Shown one piece after another: positions 25,501 through 33,416 of a DNA stretch of 64,000 bases. The notes under the pieces were generated by a model that worked only from the letters and a program-made list of their open reading frames with translations, made no database searches and was not told where the DNA came from. Source of the stretch: Trichocoleus sp. (GTDB lineage Bacteria > Cyanobacteriota > Cyanobacteriia > Elainellales > Elainellaceae); contig DATNQD010000071.1 of the NCBI GenBank assembly GCA_036702865.1, positions 124,001-188,000 on the forward strand. The letters are read 5' to 3'. Position 1 is the first letter of the stretch. Every line of letters begins with the position of its first letter. The position numbers and the translations under genes were made by a program.

Positions 25501-27015
25501 GAAAGAATCAACAGACTGGGATAAATTCTGACTGGTAAAGTGAACGCTAATTGAAAAGAAATGTTGACTTTTGAGTTCAGGTTTTACAGCAAGTACAGGA
25601 TATCTTGCAACTAAGTCAGCACTGTAAGTTTGAGCCTTTTTGAGCTGCTCTACCTGCCCTGTAACAGTTTGCAGAACCGCTTCAAAACTCTGATCCGGAT
25701 TCAGTGAGATTCGACAGGGAACCTGAGATGCAAAGAAAAGCGATAAATCGACAACATCACTCTGGAGGCCAGAATCACGGAAACCTAAATCAAAACAAAA
25801 GGTACGACTGGCACAGGCAAGATAGCTGACAAATCCTGCCATCAAAGCTTGGCTCAATTGCTGCTTATCCCGTGTTTTATCCAAAGGATGCAGGATACCT
25901 GCTGGAATCTCAGCCTGCAGCATTGCATAAATGGGTGGTTCAGATGAGCATGTCGCCTTCTGGACAAAACTCAGCAGATTCAGTGGTTGCAGGTTCGCTA
26001 GTTGGTTAACCCAAAATTTTTCATGTTTTGCCAGTTGGCTATCCAAAGAATCGATTTGCTGTGCGGCATCGGCATCCAGATCAGGGAAACGATCGCCCAC
26101 CTGTAAACCGAACTGAGCCACAAAAGTGGAAATGGAGAGGGGTTGTCCTTGCAGGGTTAGGAGTTGGCGGAGGGCGATGTCATTTGTGGCGGTTGTGACT
26201 TCCACTGCATCAGCGCGGATAGCCGTAATCGTGCCGGGTGGTTGACTAGATGGGCGATCAAGAATAGTTAATTCAGAAATTGCCAGCAGCGTTTGCTTGT
26301 GATTTGCCTCAACAATCAATTTTGGTAGCGTCAGCGGATTTGGAAAGGGTTCAAAATGGAGCGATCGAACTAGAGCATCGAGGTGATCCGCGGGTTTATG
26401 CCACTGAAACTGAACTCCCATCTCTGGTTTGCGAGTGCGGGAGTAATAGCTGCGATTTGCTAAATTTTGTTTTGTAAAAGTAGCCGTATCCGTTGCTAAC
26501 TCATCAATCAGTTCTGTGAATGAATCGATCGCTGCCTCAAAGCACTTCGCATTAAGCGTGAATGCCGTTTCATCTGGAACAATATCAATCCATGCCTGCT
26601 TTAAAATATCTCCTTCGTCAATGCCTGAACTGACTTGATGCCAGGTGATAGCATGTTGCTTTTCCTGATGCAGTAACGCCCAAGTCGAGGCATAAAGCCC
26701 AGCATATTGGGGCAATGGTGAATCGTGATAATTAATGATTAATTGCTGCGGTAAGGATAAAACGTCTTTTGATAAGATGACGTGGTTAACAATACTAAAA
26801 AGATAATCAAAGGGCTGTCCAGCCAACACTTTGAATAGGTTGTGATCAGGGGTAGCATGAAAGATCCGGTGTTCTACTGCCCATTGCTCAACTTGGGGAT
26901 CAGGCGAAATGATGCCCAACAATTGATAGTTTCTTTCTTGTAGAAGCTGAGCGCAATGGATGGACAGGCTTCCTTCACCCATGAGGAAGCAACGCAACGA
27001 TCGCGGATTAACCAT
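22570..27015 (-). CDS. single-protein NRPS: formyltransferase, half-C, A(Cys), PCP, TE
   Basis: 1481 residues. (1) Residues about 1-310 are a methionyl-tRNA-formyltransferase-like domain with YHDSPLPQYAG near 97 and the SSGIDEGDIL block. (2) About 325-565 resembles only the C-terminal half of a condensation domain (HEKFWVNQLANLQ onward); no HHxxxDG is present. (3) About 590-1100 is a full adenylation domain: YIIYTSGSTGKPKGV, YRTGDLGRYLPDG, VKIRGFRVELGEIE, NGKLDRKAL. The pocket residues read by alignment to PheA are D-L-Y-N-L-S-L-I-W-K, the cysteine code. (4) A PCP with DNFFELGGNSLVAVRL near 1152. (5) A thioesterase with GVSYGG near 1289 and PGTHLGM near 1453. The predicted product is a formylated, Cys-derived small molecule released by the TE; this is inference. 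No other biosynthetic gene is adjacent. Confidence 0.9.
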   Translation of the reverse strand: MVNPRSLRCFLMGEGSLSIHCAQLLQERNYQLLGIISPDPQVEQWAVEHRIFHATPDHNLFKVLAGQPFDYLFSIVNHVILSKDVLSLPQQLIINYHDSPLPQYAGLYASTWALLHQEKQHAITWHQVSSGIDEGDILKQAWIDIVPDETAFTLNAKCFEAAIDSFTELIDELATDTATFTKQNLANRSYYSRTRKPEMGVQFQWHKPADHLDALVRSLHFEPFPNPLTLPKLIVEANHKQTLLAISELTILDRPSSQPPGTITAIRADAVEVTTATNDIALRQLLTLQGQPLSISTFVAQFGLQVGDRFPDLDADAAQQIDSLDSQLAKHEKFWVNQLANLQPLNLLSFVQKATCSSEPPIYAMLQAEIPAGILHPLDKTRDKQQLSQALMAGFVSYLACASRTFCFDLGFRDSGLQSDVVDLSLFFASQVPCRISLNPDQSFEAVLQTVTGQVEQLKKAQTYSADLVARYPVLAVKPELKSQHFFSISVHFTSQNLSQSVDSFLPETLGRELTLVISETESTCCWIYNQNVLDSEKIQVINHQFFTFLQELISSPDRSLQQHSSVSLQSSLGGLSEAEHHQILMEWNATEREYDRELRLHDLFEAQVDRTPDAVAVVFAGESLTYAALNQRANQLAHHLQKLGVTPETPVGICVERSIEMVVGLFAILKAGGAYVPLDPTYPADRLAHILADAQMSVVLTQAKLQALLPSHLTSICLDTDWQSIAAEPQDNPVSPVTSENLAYIIYTSGSTGKPKGVLIEHRGAVNTVLDINSRFGVQASDRVLSVCSLNFDLSVYDLFGLLAAGGTVILPQPSIAPDPKHWIDLMVQEQVTIWNSAPPVMQMFSGHLADMECRLPRSLRLLLLSGDWISLTLPSLIRELKIGEEPIEIISLGGATEASIWSIFYPIESINPAWKSIPYGKPLANQRFYVLDEQLNPVPIGTIGELFIGGDGVARGYLNRPELNATKFIPDPFSDNPSAHLYRTGDLGRYLPDGNIEFLGRIDHQVKIRGFRVELGEIEAVLLQCSGIREAALLAREVSPGDQQIVAYLVADRTESEPSLEVIRHFLKEKLPDYMIPAAFVWLSSLPLTPNGKLDRKALPDPDLSHASRSNPTLTAPRNAIEQQLVQIWETFLQVQPIGIQDNFFELGGNSLVAVRLWSTVEKTFNQTLPLVTLFQQPTIEQLAERLRQSHIPSESDQSLLCPSLVLIQPDRSQGKKPPLFCIHVLGRGLKFYRSLVRHLDPEQPIYGLSTHIAGESFPSNQAEDLAVHYIKQIQALQPEGPYLLAGVSYGGLVAYEMARQLKLQGQDVALLALLDSRSPNANIPISKSEKLTKHWQHFSDIGWSYGAQKLKERVVGQAYHWQEYLRQRILQLGIEVCQHTRQPLPAALQDFFHEQQNLESMEAYIPQVYLGHVTLFKAAQPSINPEYGLDPNLGWHEWAAGGLEIYEIPGTHLGMLQEPFVQVLGEKLQYCITRSIGG

Positions 27016-27333
27016 GTTTAATTTTCTGAAATGAACTAAGTATCCTAAAGAGTTAGTGAGTTAAGCAGCACTAAATTCGCTCGTGAGAATTATTTTCAGC
27101 AGTAAGCACACCCAATTGGATGAAAACTTTAATGTTTACAGATATTATTTGACGCTTTGCCTAGAAATGCCAGGAATGGGCTGACCCTTTGCAGAAAATT
27201 TAGATTTGGGCTAGGGAAATACAACGGAATCGGTAAATTCAGTAACGTAGTTTTGGAACTAGATTTAACGTAAAAAAACAAACTCAAGAAATAGTGAAAT
27301 ACGTGTTTTCATCTTAGATTTTGGAAATTGTAA
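27016..27333. other. spacer upstream of the NRPS gene
   Basis: 318 AT-rich bases between two minus-strand genes. It should contain the NRPS promoter, and there is a seven-A run near 27273. I see no hairpin terminator for the CHAT gene and no small gene. Confidence 0.35.
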
Positions 27334-30012
27334 TTACAAACCGTTGCCAATCAAGATAAAAGGCGACCAGTAGTGTGGATGAATTAAATTCAGCGGTTGT
27401 TCTCCCAGATCTGTCAGATGCGCTTGCACTTCTGGCGTAGATGCTCCATGAATCAGGGCAATTTGTGCTTGCTGAAGGGCTGCTGCTTTCGTGAGATTGG
27501 GCTGTCTCAACTGAGTATAAAACTGACGCATTAAAGCCTCAGTACCGCCATCGTCTACTGACCAGAGGGAAGCGATCGCCGCTCTTGCTCCAGACTGCTG
27601 AATCTGATAGCCGAACCCCAAAATTTCTTTACCATCTCCCAACGCCAGCGAACTTACGGCAGTCTGGCAAGCACTCAACACGATCATATCAACGTTGCGC
27701 AAAGTCAAAGCGCCGACATCCCGCAGGCTGACCGTATTACCATCGCCAAACACAATAAATGAGTCTTCTGGTGCTCCTGTAGAGAACGTCGCGTGAGTCG
27801 CTAAATGAACGATGTTATAGTCATTCATTACAGGTAGGGTTGCCTCTCTGGTGAATGCCCGATCGACGAGTTCACGGGTATTGGGGAAGAGAGCACCGAT
27901 CGCTTGTACCTCTGTTCTAGCGAAAGGAAGCCCATTAAAAACGTTATAGTAATCGCCTCGCTGCACGTTGTATCGTCCTTCGGCAAAGGCTCCGGCAATG
28001 ATATGAGGTTGCGTTTGGGGGCGAGTATCCAGATTAAAGAGGCTAACAGCCGTAATGTAGTTCACGCGAAATCGTTCAATCAGCCATTGATGCCCGTCGT
28101 GCAGCGCAGCCAGAGGAATGTAGCGCAATTGGCGATCGGGCGCATAGAGAATGGTTTTGGCATTCGCTTGAGCTAATTCTGACTCGATCGGTTTAATTAG
28201 CCAGTTGTAGAGCCGTTGTGCTGAGGGTTTAACGTCAGAGGTGGGATCTTTGAGGGCGGTCAGAAAGTCAGAAATGGCGTGATTCAGTTCAATCTGAGTG
28301 ACAGCAACCGATCGATGAATTGGGACAGAGTGAGGCGACATGACCACCAGTTCCAGGCGATCGGGCAGAACCAGCGGATAGATCAGCACCACATCTTGCT
28401 TGAGGTTGTAAAGTTTGTCTTGTATGGCACTAAGGTCGCTTGGATCAATGGCTTGAACGCCCGGAATTTGCAATTGCTGAATTGCAGACAGAACATCGGG
28501 CTGAGCTAAAAAGTCATTGAACGCTGATTTAATTTGTCCTTGAGTTTGTCGCAGTTGCAGAACTTCTTGCTGCTGCTCTGGGGTGCGGTTCTCGGCAGGA
28601 ATCGCTTCTAATTCAATGAGTCTACGACCAGACTCGATCGCTCGTTGCACCAGTGCGTCATAGTTTTCTGAAATCTGTCGTTCGGGAGCCAGCAAATCAA
28701 CTCCCTGAGCAGTCTGCTCATTACCGCGCACGCCTCGCCGCAAATAGTCTTGAATCTCTTGCACTTTCAGCAAATCCAACACCTGCTGTGCTTCTAACAC
28801 GCGATTCTGCTGCAGCAACAAATCCGCCAATCTACGATAAGTATCAGCGATCGTATTCGTATAAGACTGCTGCTGTTCGATCGGCAATCCTCGAATATCT
28901 TGACGGATGGATTCAGTTACATTGACCGATCGTTTGTAGAAGAGAATGGCGAGTTGGGGTTGGTTTTGTTGGACAAGGAGATCGCCTAAATGACTCAAAA
29001 CATTTCGTTGTTCAGGAAGATTATTGAGACCAGCCAGAATAAATAGTGCTTGCTGATATGCACTCCAAGCCTCATCGGTTTTCTTTAGAGCTGCATAAAC
29101 CCGACCAATGCTAGTAAGAGTATATGCTAAGCTATCTCGATCGTTTAAGTCTTGAGAAAGATCCAGAGATTGTTTTAACGTTAACAAAGCATCGTCTAGC
29201 TTTCCCATTTTATATTGGGTAAAACCGATCGCATTCAAACTATCTGCTTGACCTGATTGATCGCCAAGTTCTTGATCGATCTCTAGCGACATTTGATAGT
29301 TTTCAAGAGCAAGTGGAAGCTGCTGCATTAGCTCATAAGCCCAGCCCATATTATGGAGAATGATACTTTCGCTGCGCTGCTGAAATGCTCTATCTTCAGA
29401 TGATGCAGTATGTATCTGGTGATTCAGTTGTAAGGCTCTTTGGTAAAGACTAATCGCTTGCTCATACTCACCCAAGTAGGTATAAGTAAGTGCAGAACCA
29501 GTTAACACACGCTGCTCATCTTGAGGACGGCCTGATCGTTGAACAATACTTAATGCTTCTTGATTAGAAGCTACAGCTTGAGCAAACTGTCCAATCCTGC
29601 CATAAACTGCTCCAATGGAAACTAGAGTGCGCCATGTTCGATAAGAGTTGTTTGTTCTTCTAGCAAGTGATAAAGTTTCTTGAAAAACTTCTATTGCTTT
29701 TTCGTAATTCCCTTGTCCATGATATGCATGACCAATACCATATAAAGCATTAGTCTCACCTGACACATCACCAATTGTTCGATAGAGCGTTAGAGCTTCT
29801 TGATATAGGTCAATAGCAGAAGCAAATTCTCCTTGATTGCTGTAGGTTTCACCGTTTTCATATAGCTGATCTGCTTCTTCTTGTTGGATGTTTTGAACTT
29901 CTTGAATTTGCTGTTTTGATTCAACTGCCCAAGCTAAATTTTTTATACATAAGTGACTTGATATTACGCCTACAACAATAGAAGCGACAAGAATTTTATA
30001 TCGGTAGACCAT
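27334..30012 (-). CDS. TPR-CHAT protein (caspase-like peptidase fold)
   Basis: 892 residues. The N terminus has a hydrophobic signal or anchor (ILVASIVVGVISSHLCI) ending in AWAVES. From about residue 45 to 420 there are about ten TPR/Kinesin-light-chain-type repeats (for example LYGIGHAYHGQGNYEKAIEV). A helical linker follows and the last 300 residues are a CHAT domain. The presumed catalytic pair is present: His740 in HLATHATF and Cys782 in VLSACQTA; GYWSPF-like PHYWSPFILIG closes the domain. CHAT proteins are caspase/separase relatives, some of which are proteases in bacterial signalling or defence. The signal peptide suggests envelope or periplasm. A terminator lies upstream (30105-30159), so it is probably transcribed separately from the STAND/kinase genes. 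Confidence 0.88.
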   Translation of the reverse strand: MVYRYKILVASIVVGVISSHLCIKNLAWAVESKQQIQEVQNIQQEEADQLYENGETYSNQGEFASAIDLYQEALTLYRTIGDVSGETNALYGIGHAYHGQGNYEKAIEVFQETLSLARRTNNSYRTWRTLVSIGAVYGRIGQFAQAVASNQEALSIVQRSGRPQDEQRVLTGSALTYTYLGEYEQAISLYQRALQLNHQIHTASSEDRAFQQRSESIILHNMGWAYELMQQLPLALENYQMSLEIDQELGDQSGQADSLNAIGFTQYKMGKLDDALLTLKQSLDLSQDLNDRDSLAYTLTSIGRVYAALKKTDEAWSAYQQALFILAGLNNLPEQRNVLSHLGDLLVQQNQPQLAILFYKRSVNVTESIRQDIRGLPIEQQQSYTNTIADTYRRLADLLLQQNRVLEAQQVLDLLKVQEIQDYLRRGVRGNEQTAQGVDLLAPERQISENYDALVQRAIESGRRLIELEAIPAENRTPEQQQEVLQLRQTQGQIKSAFNDFLAQPDVLSAIQQLQIPGVQAIDPSDLSAIQDKLYNLKQDVVLIYPLVLPDRLELVVMSPHSVPIHRSVAVTQIELNHAISDFLTALKDPTSDVKPSAQRLYNWLIKPIESELAQANAKTILYAPDRQLRYIPLAALHDGHQWLIERFRVNYITAVSLFNLDTRPQTQPHIIAGAFAEGRYNVQRGDYYNVFNGLPFARTEVQAIGALFPNTRELVDRAFTREATLPVMNDYNIVHLATHATFSTGAPEDSFIVFGDGNTVSLRDVGALTLRNVDMIVLSACQTAVSSLALGDGKEILGFGYQIQQSGARAAIASLWSVDDGGTEALMRQFYTQLRQPNLTKAAALQQAQIALIHGASTPEVQAHLTDLGEQPLNLIHPHYWSPFILIGNGL

Positions 30013-30104
30013 ATCGAAGAACCTTGAAACTTGGAATTTTAGCTTTCAGTGAAGGAGAACGATAATTTTCTATAAGACATCTAGATTACATTACAAGGGT
30101 TAAT

Positions 30105-30159
30105 CATAAAAAGAGATTTAGGAAGCATAACAGTTCTGTATTCACTCCCTAAATCTCTT
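30105..30159 (-). terminator. strong intrinsic terminator (minus strand)
   Basis: AAGAGATTTAGG (30111-30122) and CCTAAATCTCTT (30148-30159) are a perfect 12-bp inverted repeat. Read on the minus strand the stem is followed by a T run (CTCTTTTTATG). It ends the transcript that carries the 30188-30796 gene, before the CHAT gene. Confidence 0.85.
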
Positions 30160-30187
30160 AATAGTGAAATCAAATTTAACCTATTCT

Positions 30188-30796
30188 CTATATTCTATCT
30201 TTTGGCGACGTATTACTACGCTGTAGAATCCAAATTTTGAGCAGAGAAATCAGTTTTTCAGCATCAACATTGCGTGGATTCTTTGGTCCTGTATTTTTGA
30301 CTCCTGAATCCTTCAAAGCAAAAGACTTAGGGAAAACGGGATTTGCAGGATTTGTGTCTGCTATTTGTCCTAGAAGAGGTACAGGATTTGCAGGATTTGT
30401 GTTTGCTACTTGCTCTAAAGGAAGAGGAGGTTTAGGATTTGTATCTTCCTCAACATCAAAGGGAGGAAAGATTGGGTTCATTGGACCTGAATCTTCAATC
30501 TTTTGTTTATATCTAAGAGCCTCTACTACATACTTGAACCACGCTTGAACTTTTGTAATGTACTCTACATCATCTCCAATTTGAATTGTTAGGCATTCAA
30601 GCAGTTCCAAAAATGCCTTGAGTTCATCTAAGGAATTACAGTCCTTTAAAGCAGATTGAACTGTAGATTGTGTTAGTTGACCTGTGAACTTCTTTAGCTC
30701 ATCTAGTGTTTCTTCAAAATCTAAGTTGCCTGCTTCATTTTTCTCAGTTATGCTCTGATAAAGTTCCTGTGCATTTTTATTAAGCTTGCGATCCAT
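30188..30796 (-). CDS. hypothetical protein with 15-residue NPxNP repeats
   Basis: 202 residues, no family recognised. The first 100 residues are helical and charged (NAQELYQSITEKNEAGNLDF, ETLDELKKFTGQLTQ, SLDELKAFLELLECLTIQIG). Residues about 105-170 are Pro/Asn-rich with a 15-residue period: EDTNPKPPLPLEQVA, NTNPANPVPLLGQIA, DTNPANPVFPKSFAL. At DNA level two copies of GGATTTGCAGGATTTGTGT are 45 bases apart (plus strand, 30339 and 30384). The C terminus is a basic helix (AEKLISLLKIWILQRSNTSP). There is no signal peptide. It is more AT-rich than its neighbours. It sits between the TPR gene and the CHAT gene and ends at a strong terminator, so it may be part of the STAND/kinase transcript. Role unknown. 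Confidence 0.7.
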   Translation of the reverse strand: MDRKLNKNAQELYQSITEKNEAGNLDFEETLDELKKFTGQLTQSTVQSALKDCNSLDELKAFLELLECLTIQIGDDVEYITKVQAWFKYVVEALRYKQKIEDSGPMNPIFPPFDVEEDTNPKPPLPLEQVANTNPANPVPLLGQIADTNPANPVFPKSFALKDSGVKNTGPKNPRNVDAEKLISLLKIWILQRSNTSPKDRI

Positions 30797-30931
30797 TTTT
30801 CTATTCTCTACTTAGAAACAACTCGTATTAGCGAGAGCCGACTAACGTACTGGCTTCGTTTAATTCAACAACATTCGCATATCCACTCCCGCACTCGGAA
30901 ACGTGATCGGCGGAAGGTTGAGATGTAGACA

Positions 30932-31810
30932 TTACGATAGGCTTGTCACTTCTTCTTGCAGCTTGTTCACTTTCAGCAAATTTCCTAATTTTTCATAGCT
31001 CTCCTTTGCTTGCGTAAACCACTTCATCGCTTCTCCCCGTTGCTCGATCGCCACATACAGTTCTCCCAGCGATTCTTGAATTCGGGCTTGTTCGGTTAAA
31101 TCTCCTTCAGCGAGTGATGCAGCCTTGATATAGTTGGGTTCGGCTCGGATATGGAGGTTCGATCGTGCATATAGATCACCCAATTCTCGGTAAACAATCG
31201 CGGAATTCGTGCCCTGTTTGACTAGCGCTTCGAGGAGGTCGATCGCCTCGGCGTAAAGCCTTGCACCTGCATAGAGATCGGCTTTGAGCAGCGTTGTTTT
31301 TTCGGTAGCGGGCTGGTTGGCGAAGAGGGACTCCGTTGCTTGAAAGGTTGCAGCTTCGGAAGGAGAGAGCAGGTAAAAGGTGGTTTGGCTGTCTTCCTCT
31401 TGAGACGATCGACCATTTCCAGCCTCAATCACCAACCTGTAGTCAATTCCGGCTTGTAAGGCAGGCTGATCGGTCGGGTAAGGCATTTCCTTGGTGGTTG
31501 CCGTTTTAGTCCAGAGAACCCTATCACCATTCAGTAAGCTGACTCTGTATTCAGTAACGCCTGCGATCGGGTTCCAGCGCAAGGTTGGGCGATCGGTTGA
31601 GACGGCTGTATTGCGGAGGCTGACAACATAAGGAATGAGAGAATCTTCTGGCCCGCGTGGATTGGCGGTTCGGGCAGTGCGGCACTGGGCAATTTGATAT
31701 TCCGTAACGACAGGGGCAATGGCTCGATCGGACGAAGCCAGCGAAACGGGAAAGACCAGGGCGACGCTCATAGTGGCAATTCCAACCGGACGGAAAAAAC
31801 GATCGTTCAT
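30932..31810 (-). CDS. exported Ig/Fn3-like plus TPR protein
   Basis: 292 residues. Residues 1-30 are a signal peptide (GIATMSVALVFPVSLASS). A beta-sandwich-like segment follows (RPTLRWNPIAGVTEYRVSLL, DYRLVIEAGNG), resembling a fibronectin III or Ig-like fold. The C-terminal half has three to four TPR helices (LLKADLYAGARLYAEAIDLL, VYRELGDLYARSNLHIRAEP, LGELYVAIEQRGEAMKWF). Its start overlaps the end of the kinase gene by four bases (ATGA), so it is translationally coupled to it and probably works with it as an extracytoplasmic partner. No catalytic motif is seen. Confidence 0.82.
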   Translation of the reverse strand: MNDRFFRPVGIATMSVALVFPVSLASSDRAIAPVVTEYQIAQCRTARTANPRGPEDSLIPYVVSLRNTAVSTDRPTLRWNPIAGVTEYRVSLLNGDRVLWTKTATTKEMPYPTDQPALQAGIDYRLVIEAGNGRSSQEEDSQTTFYLLSPSEAATFQATESLFANQPATEKTTLLKADLYAGARLYAEAIDLLEALVKQGTNSAIVYRELGDLYARSNLHIRAEPNYIKAASLAEGDLTEQARIQESLGELYVAIEQRGEAMKWFTQAKESYEKLGNLLKVNKLQEEVTSLS

Positions 31811-33408
31811 GGCTGCACCTCAGAAGACTGCAAAAATTGGTGGGCACGCGCTATCCAGATTTGCTCATCGGTGTTGTTGCGATCAGCATGATCCAGACAT
31901 TGTTGCCAGGCTGCCAGCATTGCCGCTTTACTGTTTGTTGCCTCATGCACCTGAGCCATTAGACAGTAGGCTGCCCCTTTATTTGGATTGAGGGCAATTG
32001 CGGTTTGTAAGGCCTGTTGTGCCTCCTGGTATTGATTCAATTGCAAATACGCCCATCCCAGATTTTTGTACAGTGCATATCGATCGCGCCCATCTTGCGC
32101 TTTTTGTAACCCTTCTTTGAGTAAAGAAATCACTTCACGCTTAAACGGTTTGCTCTGTATATACAGCCGCGCCAGGTTGTTATAAGCTTCTGCTTTCCCT
32201 CCTTTAATAGCAGTCAAATATGCAACTCGTGCATTGTCAAACTGTTGTCGTGATTCGTAAAGATCGCCCAGGTTATAAATCGTCTCGAAGTTTTGTGAGT
32301 TGAAGAGTAGAGCCGATTGATAGTACCACCAGGCAGCATCAAACTGTTTTGATTGAACAGCATCTAAACCCCAATTATTGAACTGATCTGAAATACTAAT
32401 TCGATCGTTCCAAACATTAAAACCTGCAAAAAGCAAAGACATCACCAGCATTGCTTTAAATCGAGTCGGGCGCAGCCAACCGCGAGCAAGCCAGGGATGT
32501 TTGCGAAGCTGTCCCAGTGAAGCAAGAAACGGGAGCCAGTGTTGGAGCAACAACTGTCGTTCAATTCGCTTCAGGGTTTGTTCGATCGCCTCACAAGAAA
32601 CAGGACGTTGACCCACAACCGGAGCCATCATTTGGTCGATTAACGTTGCCAGCGTTGGCAATAGGGGAGGAGCATGGTCATGCCAGCAGAGCCGCCCGGT
32701 TTGTGGATCTTTGGGCAACTCGTAGGGATCTTTGCCCGTGAGGAGATAGACAAAGGTGCGTCCGAGCGCAAAAAAGTCAGACTGAGGCACTGCCTGACCT
32801 TCTGCCTGTTCAGGGGGTGTATAGCCTGCTGAAACGATCGCCGTTCCCGTTTCCTGCTGCTGTTGCTTGACCAGATAAGTAACGGTAACTTCTCGAACTG
32901 CGCCGAAGTCAATTAATACAAGCTGCCCGTCGGGGCGAAGCATAATATTTGAGGGCTTAATATCGCGATGAAAAAACTGCTGTTGATGCAAATGCGCCAA
33001 AATATCGACTAACTGCCGCAACCAATCGATCGCCTGCTCCTGAGATAAGACCGAACGGTGCTTCTGAAACCACTGCTGTAGCGTCAAGCCCGGAATTTTT
33101 TCCATTGCCAGACAATGCAGCGCCACCTGACCATCATGCTTCCAGACAAAATAGCCTTCTGGCTCAATCTGGGGAATGCCCGGATGGTTGACCTGGCTCA
33201 GCACCTCTGCCTCACGTTGGAATAGATCGATCGCTTTTTGATATTGCGAATAACCAAAAGAACTAGCATCTAAAACCTTGAGGATCTTGGTTGCGCCCTC
33301 TGTTTCCACTTCAAAGACACAACTAAACCCACCGCTGCCAATGGCTTGTAGAACTCGATAGCGATTTTGTAGCAAGGTTCCTGGTGTGAGTTCGATTGAG
33401 GTAGCCAT
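31807..33408 (-). CDS. Ser/Thr protein kinase with C-terminal TPRs
   Basis: 533 residues. A complete eukaryotic-type kinase domain spans residues about 16-275: glycine loop AIGSGGFSCVFEV, Lys in ATKILKVLD, HRDIKPSNIMLRPDG catalytic loop, LIDFGAVRE metal loop, and an activation segment leading to GYTPPEQAEGQAVPQSD. A single membrane-spanning segment (AMLVMSLLFAGFNVW) near residue 325 separates it from four or five TPRs, ending YLQLNQYQEAQQALQTAIAL and YCLMAQVHEA. The TPRs would thus be extracytoplasmic, on the same side as the exported TPR protein encoded next. It starts 8 bases after the STAND gene stop. It likely phosphorylates cytoplasmic targets in response to a TPR-sensed signal; the substrate is unknown. 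Confidence 0.92.
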   Translation of the reverse strand: MATSIELTPGTLLQNRYRVLQAIGSGGFSCVFEVETEGATKILKVLDASSFGYSQYQKAIDLFQREAEVLSQVNHPGIPQIEPEGYFVWKHDGQVALHCLAMEKIPGLTLQQWFQKHRSVLSQEQAIDWLRQLVDILAHLHQQQFFHRDIKPSNIMLRPDGQLVLIDFGAVREVTVTYLVKQQQQETGTAIVSAGYTPPEQAEGQAVPQSDFFALGRTFVYLLTGKDPYELPKDPQTGRLCWHDHAPPLLPTLATLIDQMMAPVVGQRPVSCEAIEQTLKRIERQLLLQHWLPFLASLGQLRKHPWLARGWLRPTRFKAMLVMSLLFAGFNVWNDRISISDQFNNWGLDAVQSKQFDAAWWYYQSALLFNSQNFETIYNLGDLYESRQQFDNARVAYLTAIKGGKAEAYNNLARLYIQSKPFKREVISLLKEGLQKAQDGRDRYALYKNLGWAYLQLNQYQEAQQALQTAIALNPNKGAAYCLMAQVHEATNSKAAMLAAWQQCLDHADRNNTDEQIWIARAHQFLQSSEVQP

Positions 33409-33416
33409 TATCCGGT

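Noticed and set aside
30797-30931. In-frame extension of the exported TPR protein beyond its TAA (LNLPPITFPSAGVDM)
   Set aside because: Only about 23 codons to the next stop, which is expected by chance; no evidence of readthrough or a pseudogene.
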